DNA of 64,000 bases from Novosphingobium sp. ERN07 (GCF_012641335.1 NZ_JABAID010000008.1:1-64000); one strand, 5' to 3'. Shown: positions 1-9,803, counted from the first letter of the stretch. Notes: generated from the sequence alone by a model not told the origin. Made by a program: numbers and translations.

Positions 1-97
1 GATCGCTACCCGCTACGATCAGCTTGCCAATAGCTTCCTCGGCATGGTCCATATCGCCACAGCCAGATACTGGCTCAAATTTGTCCACGCCGCCTAG
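1..97 (+). mobile_element. IS5-family transposase, C-terminal end (partial at window edge)
   Basis: Reading from base 2, 31 codons run to a TAG at 95-97. The peptide has the IS5/IS427-type transposase ending, with TRYDQLANSFLG and then ARYWLKFVHAA before the stop. The rest of the element lies left of the window, so it may be intact or a relic. Bases 98-173, between this stop and the end of sppA, should hold the terminal inverted repeat, but I could not delimit it. Confidence 0.7.
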
Positions 98-173
98 AAT
101 GTTCTAAGGGATGGCAATGACTTTCCACAAGCGATTGCCGCAGCAATTTACGTAAGGTGAAGTCCTGTCGAAG

Positions 174-2051
174 TTACCTCCGAACTAGCAGCGTAAGCAA
201 CCGAAGCACTCCCCCATCCTGCCCACCGCGCGCTGTAGCCGCACCCCGCTGCTCGCCCGCACACTCAAGGCAATACGCCTTGATCCCGCCGTCAGTGGTC
301 AACCGCGCCAGGTCCGCCTCCAGCCTCGCCAACAAACCCTGCTGACGCGCCGCCAGCGCGCCTGCCAGATCATGCGATCGCGCAGCGGGGGCCTCGCCGC
401 TTTCCATCTGGCGGAGGAGCTGTGCGAAGGGGCTGGGGGCGTCGGCCACATACGCGGCGTGCCATTCCTTGGCCTTGGCCTGTTTGGCGACCCATGCGAC
501 GGCCTGGTCCAGACCGCCAAATTCATCGACGAGGCCAAGCTGGCGGGCGGTGCCGCCGTCCCACACGCGGCCTTGGGCGATCTTGTCGATATCGGCGGCG
601 GATTTGCTGCGGGATTTGGCGACTAGCCCGACGAAGCGGCCATAGATGCGTTCGACTTGCCCTTGGAGCACGGCGGAGACTTGCGGGCTGAGGCCGCCGA
701 GCAGGTCTGGCTGGCCGGAGAACGGCGTGGTGCGGATCGAATCGGTGGTGACGCCGAACTGGGGCAGCGTGTTTTCGAAGCTGGGCAGGACGGCGAAAAC
801 GCCGATGGAGCCGGTGATCGTGCTGGGTTCCGCAAAGATGCGCTGGGCGGGCGTGGACACCCAATAGCCGCCGCTGGCCGCAAGACTGCCCATCGAGACG
901 GCGACCGGCAGGCCCTTGGCCTTCACCCGCTCCACCGCCGCGCGGATGCGTTCGGAGGCGAGGACCGAGCCGCCGGGGGAATCGACGCGCAGGACGAGGC
1001 CTGCGTAGTCCTCGCTGGCGGTGACGCCATCGATCAGATCGGCAATGCGGTCCCCTCCGGCGCTGCCGGGGCCGGCATCGCCATCGACGATTTCGCCTGC
1101 GACAGTGACGACGGCGATGGCCTTGCCCGCTTTCGCCGGCGTTTTGTCGGCCAGATAAACGGGCAATTCGTTGGCCTTGAAGCCGCCGAGGCCCGCCTCT
1201 TCATCCGCGCCGACCAGTTCGGCCACGCGCTTGCCGAAGTCCACGCGATCACCCACGCGGTCAACCAGACCCGATTTCAGCGCGGCCTGCGCGGCATCGC
1301 CGCCGCTATCGGCCACCCACTTTTCGGGATCGGTGAGGAGCGGTGCAAGGTTCGCCTTGGGGCGGGCCTTCTTCACCTCGTCCTGCCAGTTCTGCCAGAT
1401 CGCGCCATAGACGCCCTGCATGGCTTCGCGCGCTTCGGGCGACATATCGGCGCGCATGTAGGGTTCAACCGCGCTTTTGTAGGTGCCGACCTTGAAGACG
1501 TGGACGGTGGCTTTCAGCTTGTCGATCAGGCCCTTGTAGAACAGCAGCGAACCGCCGGGACCGGTGACGACCACCCCGCCCATCGGATCGACCCAGGCCT
1601 CGCTGGCGTGGACGGCAAGCTGCATCGCATCGTCGGTGTAGATCAGCGAGCGGACCAGCACGGGCTTCTTGGCGGCGCGCACCTTGTCCATCGCCGCGCC
1701 GATCTGGCTGAGGTGGACCATCGATCCGCCGCCGAAAGCTTCGAGATCGAGCACGACGGCCTTGATCCGCGTGTCGGTGGCGGCTTCGGTGATGGCGCGG
1801 GAAAGATCGCGGGCGGTATATTCCGGCGCTGGCGTCTGGCCTGTGAGGAATGAGGTGGGCGAAATGTCGCTCGCTTCCTCAACCACCACGCCCGTCAGCG
1901 GCAGGTAAAGCGCGCCTTCGCGCACCATGCCGGGCGCGGGGCGGAAGCTGAGAAGTGCATACAGCCCCGCGAAGAACAGCAGCAGGAACAACAGGACAAG
2001 ACCGTCCTTGATGGCGACGAGGATCTTCCAGACCGATTTGGCAAAGCTCAT
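174..2051 (-). CDS. sppA: Signal peptide peptidase SppA (67 kDa type, protease IV)
   Basis: About 625 residues. This is the long, duplicated form of SppA, a membrane-bound serine/lysine protease that degrades signal peptides left in the inner membrane. I chose the ATG at 2051 because the next residues are a short basic stretch and one hydrophobic anchor ([15 protein letters not shown]); an upstream in-frame start would add 21 residues without such a feature. The catalytic pair is visible: Lys about 192 in [12 protein letters not shown] in the first half and Ser about 393 in AASGGYWVS in the second. It is divergent from pyrB, with about 87 bases between. The last 30 or so residues are poorly conserved, and the transposase remnant begins about 75 bases beyond the stop, so the C terminus may have been altered by insertion. 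Confidence 0.93.
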   Translation of the reverse strand: MSFAKSVWKILVAIKDGLVLLFLLLFFAGLYALLSFRPAPGMVREGALYLPLTGVVVEEASDISPTSFLTGQTPAPEYTARDLSRAITEAATDTRIKAVVLDLEAFGGGSMVHLSQIGAAMDKVRAAKKPVLVRSLIYTDDAMQLAVHASEAWVDPMGGVVVTGPGGSLLFYKGLIDKLKATVHVFKVGTYKSAVEPYMRADMSPEAREAMQGVYGAIWQNWQDEVKKARPKANLAPLLTDPEKWVADSGGDAAQAALKSGLVDRVGDRVDFGKRVAELVGADEEAGLGGFKANELPVYLADKTPAKAGKAIAVVTVAGEIVDGDAGPGSAGGDRIADLIDGVTASEDYAGLVLRVDSPGGSVLASERIRAAVERVKAKGLPVAVSMGSLAASGGYWVSTPAQRIFAEPSTITGSIGVFAVLPSFENTLPQFGVTTDSIRTTPFSGQPDLLGGLSPQVSAVLQGQVERIYGRFVGLVAKSRSKSAADIDKIAQGRVWDGGTARQLGLVDEFGGLDQAVAWVAKQAKAKEWHAAYVADAPSPFAQLLRQMESGEAPAARSHDLAGALAARQQGLLARLEADLARLTTDGGIKAYCLECAGEQRGAATARGGQDGGVLRLLTLLVRR

Positions 2052-2138
2052 GATGTGCAGACTATTGTGGACGGGCGGGCAAAGCCAGCGGGAAACGGCT
2101 TGAGCCTTTCCCAACGCGCCTCTAGGGAACTGGTTTCA

Positions 2139-3164
2139 ATGCAAAGCCCAACCTCACCCCAAGCAGGCCGCTATCCAGCGGGCGGCCTTGCCTTTCCGCA
2201 CCGTGACCTGACCGGCATCGGCCAGCTTGCGCGCCATGAGATCCTCTACCTGCTCGACGAGGCGGAGCAGTGGGTGGAACTGAACCGGCAGCCGAAGAAG
2301 AAAGTCGACCTGCTGAACGGGCTGACGATCATCAACGCCTTCTTCGAAAACTCCACGCGCACGCTGCTGAGCTTCGAGATTGCAGGCAAGCGACTGGGTG
2401 CGGATGTGGTGAACATGCACGCCGCCACCAGCAGCGTGAAGAAGGGCGAAACGCTGATCGATACGGCGATGACGCTGAACGCGATGCGCGCCGATGCCAT
2501 CGTGATCCGCCATGCGAGTTCGGGCGCGGTGCGGCTGATCGCGGAGAAGGTGGATTGTCCGGTGCTGAATGCCGGTGACGGGCAGCATGAGCATCCGACG
2601 CAGGCGCTGCTGGATGCGCTGACGATGCGGCACGCGCTGGGGCTACCGGTGGGGTCTGACCTCAACGGGCTGAAAGTGACGATCTGCGGGGATATTCTGC
2701 ACAGCCGCGTGGCGCGCTCGAATATCCTCAGCCTGACCGCGCTGGGTGCCGATGTGCGCGTCTGTGCGCCGCCTGCGCTGATGCCGGCCGAGGTCGAGGC
2801 GATGGGAGTGACGCCGTTCTTCGATTTTGACGCGGCGCTGAAGGGTGCCAACATCGTGATGATGCTGCGATTGCAGCAGGAGCGCATGAGCGGGCAGTTC
2901 ATCCCCTCCCCGCGCGAATACCGGCACCTTTACGGGCTTACGCCGGAACGGCTGGCCAAGGCCGAACCGGACGCTTTCGTGATGCATCCGGGGCCGATGA
3001 ACCGGGGGATCGAGATCGATTCGACCGTGGCCGACCATCCCACGTGCAGCCTGATCACGCGGCAGGTGGAAATGGGCGTTGCGATCCGCATGGCCTGCCT
3101 TGAAGTGCTGACGCGCCGAGCGCGCGGCGTGGCAGGCTGGGAAGCGGAAGGAGTGGCGGCATGA
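2139..3164 (+). CDS. pyrB: Aspartate carbamoyltransferase catalytic subunit
   Basis: 341 residues. Catalyses carbamoyl phosphate plus aspartate to N-carbamoylaspartate, the committed step of pyrimidine synthesis. The carbamoyl-phosphate loop [12 protein letters not shown] lies near residue 70. HPTQALLD and the C-terminal HPGPMNRG motif are also present. The ATG at 2139 gives the usual family length; an in-frame start at 2055 would add residues overlapping the divergent sppA start region. Its stop overlaps the next start by 4 bases (ATGA), so it is translationally coupled to the dihydroorotase-like gene. No pyrI regulatory subunit is nearby, as expected for class-A/B enzymes that use a dihydroorotase-like partner. 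Confidence 0.95.
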   Translation: MQSPTSPQAGRYPAGGLAFPHRDLTGIGQLARHEILYLLDEAEQWVELNRQPKKKVDLLNGLTIINAFFENSTRTLLSFEIAGKRLGADVVNMHAATSSVKKGETLIDTAMTLNAMRADAIVIRHASSGAVRLIAEKVDCPVLNAGDGQHEHPTQALLDALTMRHALGLPVGSDLNGLKVTICGDILHSRVARSNILSLTALGADVRVCAPPALMPAEVEAMGVTPFFDFDAALKGANIVMMLRLQQERMSGQFIPSPREYRHLYGLTPERLAKAEPDAFVMHPGPMNRGIEIDSTVADHPTCSLITRQVEMGVAIRMACLEVLTRRARGVAGWEAEGVAA

Positions 3165-4390
3165 TCGCACAGCCTCTCACGATCACCGGCGGCAAGCTGG
3201 TGCTGGGTTCGGGCGAACCTGTCAGCGGTGCGCTGCGCTGCGAGGGCGGGCGAATCGTCGCGCTGGGCGATGTGACGCCGCAGGATGGCGACGAGGTTTT
3301 CGACGCTGGCGGCAAGCTGGTGGCACCGGGGCTGGTCGATCTGGGCGTTTTCGCCGTGGACAAGCCCGCGTTCCATTTCGGCGGGATCACGCGCGCCGCG
3401 CTGATGCCCGATCAGGGACCGGTGCTGGACCATCCGGCGCGGGTGCGCTTTGCCGCGCAATCGGGCAAGCCGGATATGTGGGTTCATCCGCTTGCGGCGG
3501 CGACGCGCGGGCTGGAAGGTTCGGAACTGGCTGAACTGGCGCTGATGCGCGATGCGGGCGCGAAGGCTGTTGCCACCGGGCGCGGCTGGATCGCAGATTC
3601 GGGCGTGATGCTGCGGCTGCTGCGCTATTGCGCGATGTTGGGGCTGGTGGTCGTCACCCATGCCGAAGATGCCGGAATCACGGGCAGCGCGGTGGCGACG
3701 GCGGGCGATGTCGCAACAAGGCTCGGCCTGCCCAGCGCGCCTGCCGAGGCCGAAGCGCTGGCGGTAGCGCGCGATATTGCGCTGGCCGAACTTTCCGGCG
3801 CACATGTGCATTTCCGGCAGGTGACGACGGCCCGCGCGCTCGATCTGGTGCGCGCGGCAAAGGCACGTGGGCTGCGGGTGACGGCGGGGGTTACGCCTGC
3901 GCACTTCATGCTGTCTGACCTCGAACTGGTGGGCTTCCGCACATTTTGCCGTCTGTCGCCGCCGCTGCGGCAAGACGCAGATCGCAAGGCCGTGATCGCC
4001 GCGATTGGCGATGGCACGATCGACGTGATTTCGTCTGGCCATGATCCGCGCGGACCGGAAGACAAGCGCCTGCCCTTTGCCGATGCCGAACCCGGCATGG
4101 CGGGCGCGGAAACGCTGCTGCCGCTGACGCTGACGCTGGTGCGCGATGGCGTGATCGGCATGGGCCGCGCGTTTGAACTGCTGGCGACCAATCCGGCGAA
4201 ACTGCTGGGCGTTGAAGCCGGAAGGCTGGAAACGGGGGCCAAAGCGGACATCGCCGTGGTCGATTCGGTGCGTCCGTGGATCGTCAATTCGGACAAGATG
4301 GCAGCAGCGGCGGGCAACACCCCGTTTGATCGCCGTCCGGTGGAAGGCCGCGTCACGGCACTGTTCAAGGGCGGCAAACAAGTCGGCTGA
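3161..4390 (+). CDS. pyrX: Dihydroorotase-like protein (PyrX/PyrC family), probably non-catalytic
   Basis: 409 residues with the amidohydrolase fold of class I dihydroorotases: PGLVD near residue 59, an HAED segment, PLRQDADR, and a C-terminal NPAKLLG plus ADIAVVD. The zinc-binding DxHxH that should follow PGLV reads DLGVF (60-64), and the usual TDHAP catalytic segment reads SSGHDP (291-296). I infer that it has lost activity and acts as a structural partner of PyrB, as established for pseudo-dihydroorotases (PyrC', PyrX) in other proteobacteria. A true PyrC should then be encoded elsewhere. It overlaps pyrB by 4 bases and is followed by a long inverted repeat that probably ends the operon. 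Confidence 0.85.
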   Translation: MIAQPLTITGGKLVLGSGEPVSGALRCEGGRIVALGDVTPQDGDEVFDAGGKLVAPGLVDLGVFAVDKPAFHFGGITRAALMPDQGPVLDHPARVRFAAQSGKPDMWVHPLAAATRGLEGSELAELALMRDAGAKAVATGRGWIADSGVMLRLLRYCAMLGLVVVTHAEDAGITGSAVATAGDVATRLGLPSAPAEAEALAVARDIALAELSGAHVHFRQVTTARALDLVRAAKARGLRVTAGVTPAHFMLSDLELVGFRTFCRLSPPLRQDADRKAVIAAIGDGTIDVISSGHDPRGPEDKRLPFADAEPGMAGAETLLPLTLTLVRDGVIGMGRAFELLATNPAKLLGVEAGRLETGAKADIAVVDSVRPWIVNSDKMAAAAGNTPFDRRPVEGRVTALFKGGKQVG

Positions 4391-4397
4391 AAACGCA

Positions 4398-4433
4398 AGC
4401 GAGGTGCAGAACCAATTGGTTCCGCACCTCGCT
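4398..4433. terminator. Bidirectional terminator-like inverted repeat
   Basis: An 18-base inverted repeat without spacer: left arm AGCGAGGTGCAGAACCAA, right arm its complement with one mismatch. It lies between two convergent genes (the dihydroorotase-like gene ending at 4390 and the TPR-SPOR gene ending at 4456). There is no long T-run on either side, so it may be an inefficient or Rho-assisted terminator. Confidence 0.6.
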
Positions 4434-4455
4434 GCGCCCTCAAACTATAGTCAGG

Positions 4456-5790
4456 TCAGCGCTTGGCCATGCGCGATTCGATTGCACGCTGCGGGCCGGG
4501 CTGGCCGGGTGCGTTGCCGCGCAGGACAAGGCAATTGCCGCCCCGCGATTTTACCGCTCCGCACATCGACCTTGCCGAGGCATAGCCGCCAAATCCGGCG
4601 GCCTGCACGCGCCAGAACTGCTTGCCGTTCACCGTGACCTGCGTGGTCACATTGGTAAACCCCTGCAGCCCGGGATTGCGCGACGTGTAATGGCGCCATG
4701 CGCGACGTGCACCTTCCGCCGTGGCGAAAGAGCCGAGTTGCACCATATGCGTGCCCGATTTGGCAACGACAGCCGCGACCGGTTTTGGCGCAGCGCGCTT
4801 TACCGCAGGAGCGTTGGGCGTGGCGCGCGGCGCGATGACCGTGGCTGCCGGACGGGACTGCGGCAAATCGATCAGCGCAAGCTGCTGCGCCTTGGTTTGC
4901 GAAGAGGAATCAGCCAGTGACGGCGCAGCGTGCTGTTCAGCCTCTATGGCAGGAAGTTCCTGAACCGCGGCTTCCGCCAGTGCCGGGGCTGCGGCCACAG
5001 CAGCCACCGGAACAGGCTCTGCACGAGTTGCGGCTTCTGCGGCAAGCTGTTCGGTCGCCGGGAAGTTTGCCAGCGCAAGCCTGTCAGGCTGGCCCTGATC
5101 TGCTCGCAACGGCACGGAAAGCAGGCTGGCCACACGATCACGGCTGCGCTCGGAAAAGCTCAACAGGGCCCACTGTTCCATGCGGTCACCCAACTGGTCC
5201 ACCGGCACGTCTTCTGCGGCCATCGCACGTGCTTCGCGCCAGCGCCCGGCCAGGGCATAGGCAAGGGCGAGGTTCTGGCGCACCTTCGGCGTGTTTTCAC
5301 CGCCGCGCAGCGCTTCGCCCAACACCGCAATGCCCTGAGCAGGCTGGCCGGACAGCGCCAGCGCAAGACCATAATCCGAAGCAGCAACGGTATCGCGATA
5401 GGAATTCAGCGTGTCGATCGCTTCGGCATTGCGACCCAGCGCCAGATCGGCCAGCGCGAGGCTGAGCGCGGTGCGGCTGCTGTCCTCGCCCAGTTCCATC
5501 GCATCATCATAAGCCTGACGCGCGGATTCAAAGCGGCCAGCTTTGAGATAGGCATTGCCCAGAAGCACGCGGTAAGCCGAATTGCGCGGGTCAGCCAGCA
5601 CGGCTTTCTCGGCATTCAGGATTGCACCATCGGCATCGCCCTTGGTCAAAGCCGACTGTGCGGTTGACGCCAGTTTGCCCGGCTGAACGCCAGCAGCGCC
5701 GCAGCCGGTCAGCAGGCCCGCCGCCAGCGCGGTAGACAGGATCAACCGCGTGGTGCGGTCAGGCGCGAAGGTGGAGATGCGGGTCAACAT
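4456..5790 (-). CDS. TPR-repeat lipoprotein with C-terminal SPOR domain
   Basis: 444 residues. A signal sequence ends in the lipobox LLTGC, with Cys about 30 as the acylation site. Tetratricopeptide repeats follow over about residues 40-200 (for example SAYRVLLGNAYLKAGRFESA), then a long Ala/Pro-rich linker, and a SPOR domain in the last 100 residues beginning near MVQLGSFATAEGARRAW. SPOR domains bind septal peptidoglycan lacking stem peptides, so an envelope or division role is likely. It is the third gene of a minus-strand operon with the ParA-like and small basic proteins upstream (21-base gap). A second SPOR protein is divergent from the same operon. Confidence 0.85.
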   Translation of the reverse strand: MLTRISTFAPDRTTRLILSTALAAGLLTGCGAAGVQPGKLASTAQSALTKGDADGAILNAEKAVLADPRNSAYRVLLGNAYLKAGRFESARQAYDDAMELGEDSSRTALSLALADLALGRNAEAIDTLNSYRDTVAASDYGLALALSGQPAQGIAVLGEALRGGENTPKVRQNLALAYALAGRWREARAMAAEDVPVDQLGDRMEQWALLSFSERSRDRVASLLSVPLRADQGQPDRLALANFPATEQLAAEAATRAEPVPVAAVAAAPALAEAAVQELPAIEAEQHAAPSLADSSSQTKAQQLALIDLPQSRPAATVIAPRATPNAPAVKRAAPKPVAAVVAKSGTHMVQLGSFATAEGARRAWRHYTSRNPGLQGFTNVTTQVTVNGKQFWRVQAAGFGGYASARSMCGAVKSRGGNCLVLRGNAPGQPGPQRAIESRMAKR

Positions 5791-5811
5791 TCTCGATATT
5801 CCTTCGATTGC

Positions 5812-6300
5812 TCAGCGCTGGCCGACGGCGCGGCGCGCGAGCGCTTCAACTTCGGGCAGATCGGCGAGGTAGCGGTCGAGCGCTTCGGTCACCACAGCTT
5901 GAGCGCTGCGATCGGACAGCGTCGAAGCGAGGCGCAGGCGCAGGTGGCGGTAGTTGTCGAGCCGCAGCGTAAAAGCAGCCTTGCGCCCTTCGGCCAGGGC
6001 AGAGCGCACTTCCTTGCCGGCCTTCATCCTGCGGCGCGGGGCCGCTTCAGTTTCGAAAGGCGCAACAGCCGCAGCAAGCGCTTCCTGTTGCTGCACGATC
6101 ACCGGCTTTTCTGCCGGTGCAGCCTGGGTTTCGCCCAGATCGTTCCAGCCCAGATCTTCAAGATCGGCTTCTTCGCGCGACAATGCCGGAATGGCCTGTC
6201 CCGTATCGACCAGAAGTTGCGGGCGCATCGCGGGCTTGGCCGCGCCCTTGCGAGCGAGCAGGCCGGACGACAGCGAAGCGAGCGGTTTGATGGCAGCCAT
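5812..6300 (-). CDS. Small DNA-binding-like protein partnered with ParA
   Basis: 162 residues. The ATG at 6300 follows GAGGAGG at 8 bases, which decides the start. The middle is a variable acidic/Ala-rich linker; the C-terminal 70 residues (TLRLDNYRHLRLRLASTL then AVVTEALDRYLADLPE) look like a ribbon-helix-helix-type strand followed by two helices. Its gene starts 16 bases after the ParA-like gene, the usual place for a ParA partner. I infer a ParA-associated DNA-binding or adaptor protein; family assignment is uncertain and no centromere-like repeat array is visible. Confidence 0.6.
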   Translation of the reverse strand: MAAIKPLASLSSGLLARKGAAKPAMRPQLLVDTGQAIPALSREEADLEDLGWNDLGETQAAPAEKPVIVQQQEALAAAVAPFETEAAPRRRMKAGKEVRSALAEGRKAAFTLRLDNYRHLRLRLASTLSDRSAQAVVTEALDRYLADLPEVEALARRAVGQR

Positions 6301-6316
6301 CACAAGCGCCTCCTCA

Positions 6317-7042
6317 TCACGAGCCGACGACGCGGCGACCAAAGCCACCCATCGGGCGCTGCGCACCAGCCATCGGCATGACCGCTGCCTGCTGCGGCAC
6401 GGCAAAAACGGTGCGGCGGAAGTTCTTTTCGAGCCGTTCGGAAATGTAGGTCCACAACGCAGTCACTTCGGCCGAAGACTTACCGTTGGGATCGACTTCC
6501 ATGACCGTGCGGCCATCGATCATCGATGCGGCAAAATCGGTGCGGTGGTGCAATGTGACCGGTGCAACGGTGCCATGCTGCGAAAGCGCGACCGCGGCCT
6601 CTGCCGTGATTCGCGCCTTGGGCGTTGCCGCGTTGACGACGAAGATCAGCGGTTTTCCGGCGCGATCACACAAATCGACCGTTGCGCCCACGGCGCGCAG
6701 ATCGTGCGGGCTGGGCCGGGTCGGCACGACGATCAGTTCAGCGACCGATATCACCGACTGAATCGCCATCGTGATGGCGGGCGGCGTATCGATCACCGCC
6801 AGCTTGAAGCCCTGCTGGCGCAGAATCGCAAGATCGCTGGCAAGGCGCGCCACGCTGGTCTGGGCAAAGGCCGGAAATTCGGCTTCGCGTTCGTTCCACC
6901 AGTCCGACAGCGAACCTTGGGGATCGATGTCGATCAGGACGACCGGGCCTGCGCCCGCTCGCTGGGCCTGGACGGCAAGATGCCCGGACAAGGTAGTCTT
7001 GCCCGAACCGCCCTTTTGCGATGCCAATGCCAGTACGCGCAA
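6317..7042 (-). CDS. parA: Orphan ParA-family ATPase
   Basis: About 241 residues of a deviant Walker ATPase. The P-loop KGGSGKTTL lies near residue 10, followed by DIDPQGSL (Walker A') and VIDTPP (Walker B). No ATG is available. I prefer the TTG at 7042 because GGGGG lies about 7 bases upstream and the product then begins MRVLALASQKGG; a TTG two codons earlier is almost in contact with the purine run. No ParB is nearby. The downstream genes encode a small DNA-binding-like protein and a SPOR lipoprotein, so it may position an envelope or division complex rather than segregate the chromosome. The 289 bases up to the next divergent start hold both promoters; a CTAA-N7-CTAA at 7184-7198 resembles a weak CtrA site. 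Confidence 0.88.
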   Translation of the reverse strand: MRVLALASQKGGSGKTTLSGHLAVQAQRAGAGPVVLIDIDPQGSLSDWWNEREAEFPAFAQTSVARLASDLAILRQQGFKLAVIDTPPAITMAIQSVISVAELIVVPTRPSPHDLRAVGATVDLCDRAGKPLIFVVNAATPKARITAEAAVALSQHGTVAPVTLHHRTDFAASMIDGRTVMEVDPNGKSSAEVTALWTYISERLEKNFRRTVFAVPQQAAVMPMAGAQRPMGGFGRRVVGS

Positions 7043-7331
7043 AGCCAAACCCCCTGAAAATCAAAATCTGTCGTATAGGGATTCGCAGATTGGGCTGAAA
7101 TTTTGGTTAACATGGCGCTTGCCTCGTCGAAGCATCGAATCGGATGCGGTCGCAATAGTTGAAGACGACCCCGCGCATTCGCGCTAAGACTTCGCTAACG
7201 TCTCGTTGACTATAACTGCCGGAAAGCAATCCGGCGGCATCGATACGGTTAATCGCTCTTCGTTTCCGAAGGTCGCTTTTGCGGGTTGCACCAATCGCAA
7301 TACTGGTTTCATCAGGACGGACATTCTGGCG

Positions 7332-8426
7332 ATGAGCATTTTGAAGCATCGTGCCAACACTTCTGTTGCGCTGGGCATCGCATTTGCGGCAACGCTCACC
7401 AGCACGGCGGCATGGGCAGACGTGAAGGCCGGCGTGGACGCATGGTCACGCGGAGAGCATGAGGCTGCGGTGAAGGAATGGCTTGGCCCTGCGGCCAAAG
7501 GCGATGCCGACGCGCAGTTCAACATGGGCCAGGCCTACAAGCTGGGCAAAGGTGTGCCGCAAGACCTGAAGCGCGCCGAAGCATGGTATCGCAAGGCGGC
7601 GCAGAGCGGCCATATCAAGGCCGCGGACACGCTGGGCCTGCTGCTGTTTCAGGACAACCGCAAGGCTGATGCCCTGCCCTTCCTGCAAGCCTCTGCCGAA
7701 CGCGGGGAACCGCGCGCGATGTATATCCTTGGCATTGCACACTTCAACGGCGATGGCGTGGGCAAGGACTGGGTGCGCGCCTACGCTTTAATGAGCCGGT
7801 CGGCAGCGACGGGGCTGGATCAGGCCAAGCGCGGCCTTGCCACGATGGATGGGATGATCCCGTTGGAACAGCGGCAGATGGGCGTTTCACTGGCATCCGA
7901 CCTTGAACTTAAAGCGCAAGCCAAGCGCAGCCAGCAGTTTGCCGCCGCTGACCTTGGCGTAAAAGCTGCGCCGACAGCGCCGATCCGGGCGAGCGCTTCG
8001 GGCAGCGCGCTGGAAAGGGCGGACATGCCGCCTTCGGTGATCACTGCGGGGGCGGAATATGCCAATCCGGTGCCGCTGCCGCAGGGCAAGCGCGTGTCAG
8101 TGCCAGCGCCCAAGCCACCGGTGACGGCAACAAAACCTATAGCGCCCAAACCACAGGTAACTGCAACTGCAACTGCTGCGCCCACACCCGCAGCAAAGGG
8201 CAACTGGCGCGTTCAGTTGGGCGCGTTCGGGGTGAAGGCCAACGCAGACGGTTTGTGGAACAAGGTCAAAGGCCGACCGGAAGTGGCAGGACGTGCCCGT
8301 ATCGATTTGCCATCTGGCAGCGTAACCCGCCTACTCGCAGGCGGGTATGCCGGGCAAGCAGAGGCTGATAGGGCCTGTGCCGCGCTCAAGTCTGGCGGGT
8401 TCACCTGCATGGTGATAAAGCCCTGA
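7332..8426 (+). CDS. Sel1-repeat protein with C-terminal SPOR domain
   Basis: 364 residues. Starting at ATG 7332, the N terminus is a Sec signal peptide (basic start, hydrophobic core, cleavage after AAWA). Sel1-like repeats follow (AQFNMGQAYKLGKGVPQDL, AEAWYRKAAQSGHIKAA, AMYILGIAHFNGDGVGKDW), then an Ala/Pro/Lys linker and a SPOR domain over the last 80 residues starting at WRVQLGAFGVKANADG. It is probably periplasmic and binds denuded septal peptidoglycan. An in-frame start further upstream (7206) is unlikely because it would bury the signal peptide. It is divergent from the ParA operon, whose last gene also encodes a SPOR protein. Confidence 0.85.
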   Translation: MSILKHRANTSVALGIAFAATLTSTAAWADVKAGVDAWSRGEHEAAVKEWLGPAAKGDADAQFNMGQAYKLGKGVPQDLKRAEAWYRKAAQSGHIKAADTLGLLLFQDNRKADALPFLQASAERGEPRAMYILGIAHFNGDGVGKDWVRAYALMSRSAATGLDQAKRGLATMDGMIPLEQRQMGVSLASDLELKAQAKRSQQFAAADLGVKAAPTAPIRASASGSALERADMPPSVITAGAEYANPVPLPQGKRVSVPAPKPPVTATKPIAPKPQVTATATAAPTPAAKGNWRVQLGAFGVKANADGLWNKVKGRPEVAGRARIDLPSGSVTRLLAGGYAGQAEADRACAALKSGGFTCMVIKP

Positions 8427-8430
8427 GGGC

Positions 8431-9651
8431 TTGTCCGAAGAACCTCTCCCGAACCGCCCCTCACCCCGCATAGAAGCGCTCGATTTCGTACGCGGCGTGG
8501 CCGTGCTGGGCATTCTGGCGATCAACATAACCGGGTTCTGGGGGCCTTCGCTGGCCACGTTCTCACCGGCCATACCCTATCCTGAACCGGGCAGCGCGGG
8601 GTGGTTCGCTTTTGCTTTCGTGCTGTTCGAAGGCAAGATGCGCGCGCTGTTCACGCTGCTGTTCGGGGCCAGCATGGTGCTGTTCGCCCAAGCGGCTGAG
8701 CGGCAGGGCACCAATCCCGACATCGCGCAAATGCGCCGCCTTCTGTGGCTGATGCTGTTCGGATACCTGCACTTCGCGCTGCTGTGGTGGGGCGATATCC
8801 TGTTTTCCTATGCGCTGTGCGGGCTTGGAGCGCTGATTTTCCTGCGCCTTTCGCCGTGGCAGTTGCTGGGCATCGCGCTGCCGTTCTATGCCCTGTCGCA
8901 AGGCATCGAGGCGTTGCTGGACCTGCCCGGTGTGTTGACCGAACAGGCCATTCTGGCAGGCACCGCGCCTGCCGCTGACGTGGCCGAGCAGGCCGCGATG
9001 ATGGACCGCATCGCCGCATCCGTGGCAAAAGACATGGCGGTTCTGGACGCCGGATTCATCGGTGCGATCCGGTTGAAGCTGGCGCAATCGGCGCTGCAAC
9101 CGATCACCACCACGCTTTCGACTTTCACCGAGACACTGCCCCTGATGCTGACGGGCATGGCACTGTTGCGGCTCGGCCTGTTTTCCGACTGGCCAAGACG
9201 GCGACTGGCGCTGGTCGCAACGGCAGGGGTGGTGCTTGGCGGCGTGCCGACGCTTTTCGCGACAGACTGGTTGTGGACGCATGATTGGCCGCCTCGCGCG
9301 ATGTTTGCAGCAATAGAACATGGCATGGCGCTGCCGCACCTGTTGATGGCGGTCGGCTATGCCGCCGGGCTGGTGCTGCTTTTCCCGCGCGCGCAAATCA
9401 CGGCCTTGGGACAAAGGCTGATCGCGGCGGGGCGCTGCGCCTTCAGCAACTATATCGGCACCACCGTGCTGATGACCGCGATCTTCAGCGGTTGGGGCCT
9501 TGGACTGGGCGCAGACCTGCCGCGCCAGTGGCTACCCACGTTCGTGGTGCTGGGATGGATCGCGATGCTGGCATGGCCGCGCTGGTGGCTCGCGCGCTTT
9601 GGCCAAGGACCGCTGGAAGCTCTGTGGCGCAAGCTAGTGGTCCGATTCTGA
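8431..9651 (+). CDS. DUF418 (YeiB-type) multi-pass membrane protein
   Basis: 406 residues with about 9-10 hydrophobic segments. The N-terminal signature RIEALDFVRGVAVLGILAIN and the C-terminal DUF418 region (ALGQRLIAAGRCAFSNYIG) identify the family, which is linked to transport but not biochemically defined. The only start in the open frame is TTG at 8431, five bases after the previous stop; its ribosome site is poor and coupling to the upstream gene is likely. The last codons and the stop lie inside a palindromic repeat (9634-9711), so that element now supplies the C-terminal residues VVRF. Confidence 0.85.
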   Translation: MSEEPLPNRPSPRIEALDFVRGVAVLGILAINITGFWGPSLATFSPAIPYPEPGSAGWFAFAFVLFEGKMRALFTLLFGASMVLFAQAAERQGTNPDIAQMRRLLWLMLFGYLHFALLWWGDILFSYALCGLGALIFLRLSPWQLLGIALPFYALSQGIEALLDLPGVLTEQAILAGTAPAADVAEQAAMMDRIAASVAKDMAVLDAGFIGAIRLKLAQSALQPITTTLSTFTETLPLMLTGMALLRLGLFSDWPRRRLALVATAGVVLGGVPTLFATDWLWTHDWPPRAMFAAIEHGMALPHLLMAVGYAAGLVLLFPRAQITALGQRLIAAGRCAFSNYIGTTVLMTAIFSGWGLGLGADLPRQWLPTFVVLGWIAMLAWPRWWLARFGQGPLEALWRKLVVRF

Positions 9652-9711
9652 CATTCGGGACCGTATGAGGCAAGGCAGTGTTTGAATGTCAGAATCTTTT
9701 CGGACCACTAG
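9634..9711. repeat. Palindromic repeat, copy A (overlaps DUF418 stop)
   Basis: Long imperfect hairpin. The left arm 9634-9656 starts CTAGTGGTCCG and ends TTCTGACATTC. The right arm 9684-9711 is its complement with a 5-base insertion. The loop is 27 bases. The ends CTAGTGG/CCACTAG are shared with copy B, and the arm core TGACATT is common to both. It carries no coding capacity and looks like a small miniature or REP-like mobile element. Confidence 0.75.
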
Positions 9712-9724
9712 CAATCTTCTGATT

Positions 9725-9803
9725 CTAGTGGATTTTACGATTTTGACATTTGCGGACCCATCCCAACCGCCAGGGGATGCAAATGTCAAAATCAATCCAC
9801 TAG
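9725..9803. repeat. Palindromic repeat, copy B, in the 9652-9942 gap
   Basis: Second imperfect hairpin, 13 bases after copy A. The left arm 9725-9753 (CTAGTGGATT then GATTTTGACATTTGC) and the right arm 9779-9803 are complementary apart from a 4-base insertion on the left. The loop is 25 bases. The remainder of the gap to 9942 holds a 7-base-stem hairpin at 9859-9875, a 12-base fragment (9879-9890) identical to part of copy A, and the AAGGAG ribosome site of the next gene. Confidence 0.75.

Noticed and set aside
657..1853. Long open frame on the strand opposite sppA (398 codons)
   Set aside because: It mirrors sppA codons, has no recognisable motif and no ribosome site. Long antisense frames are normal in high-GC DNA.
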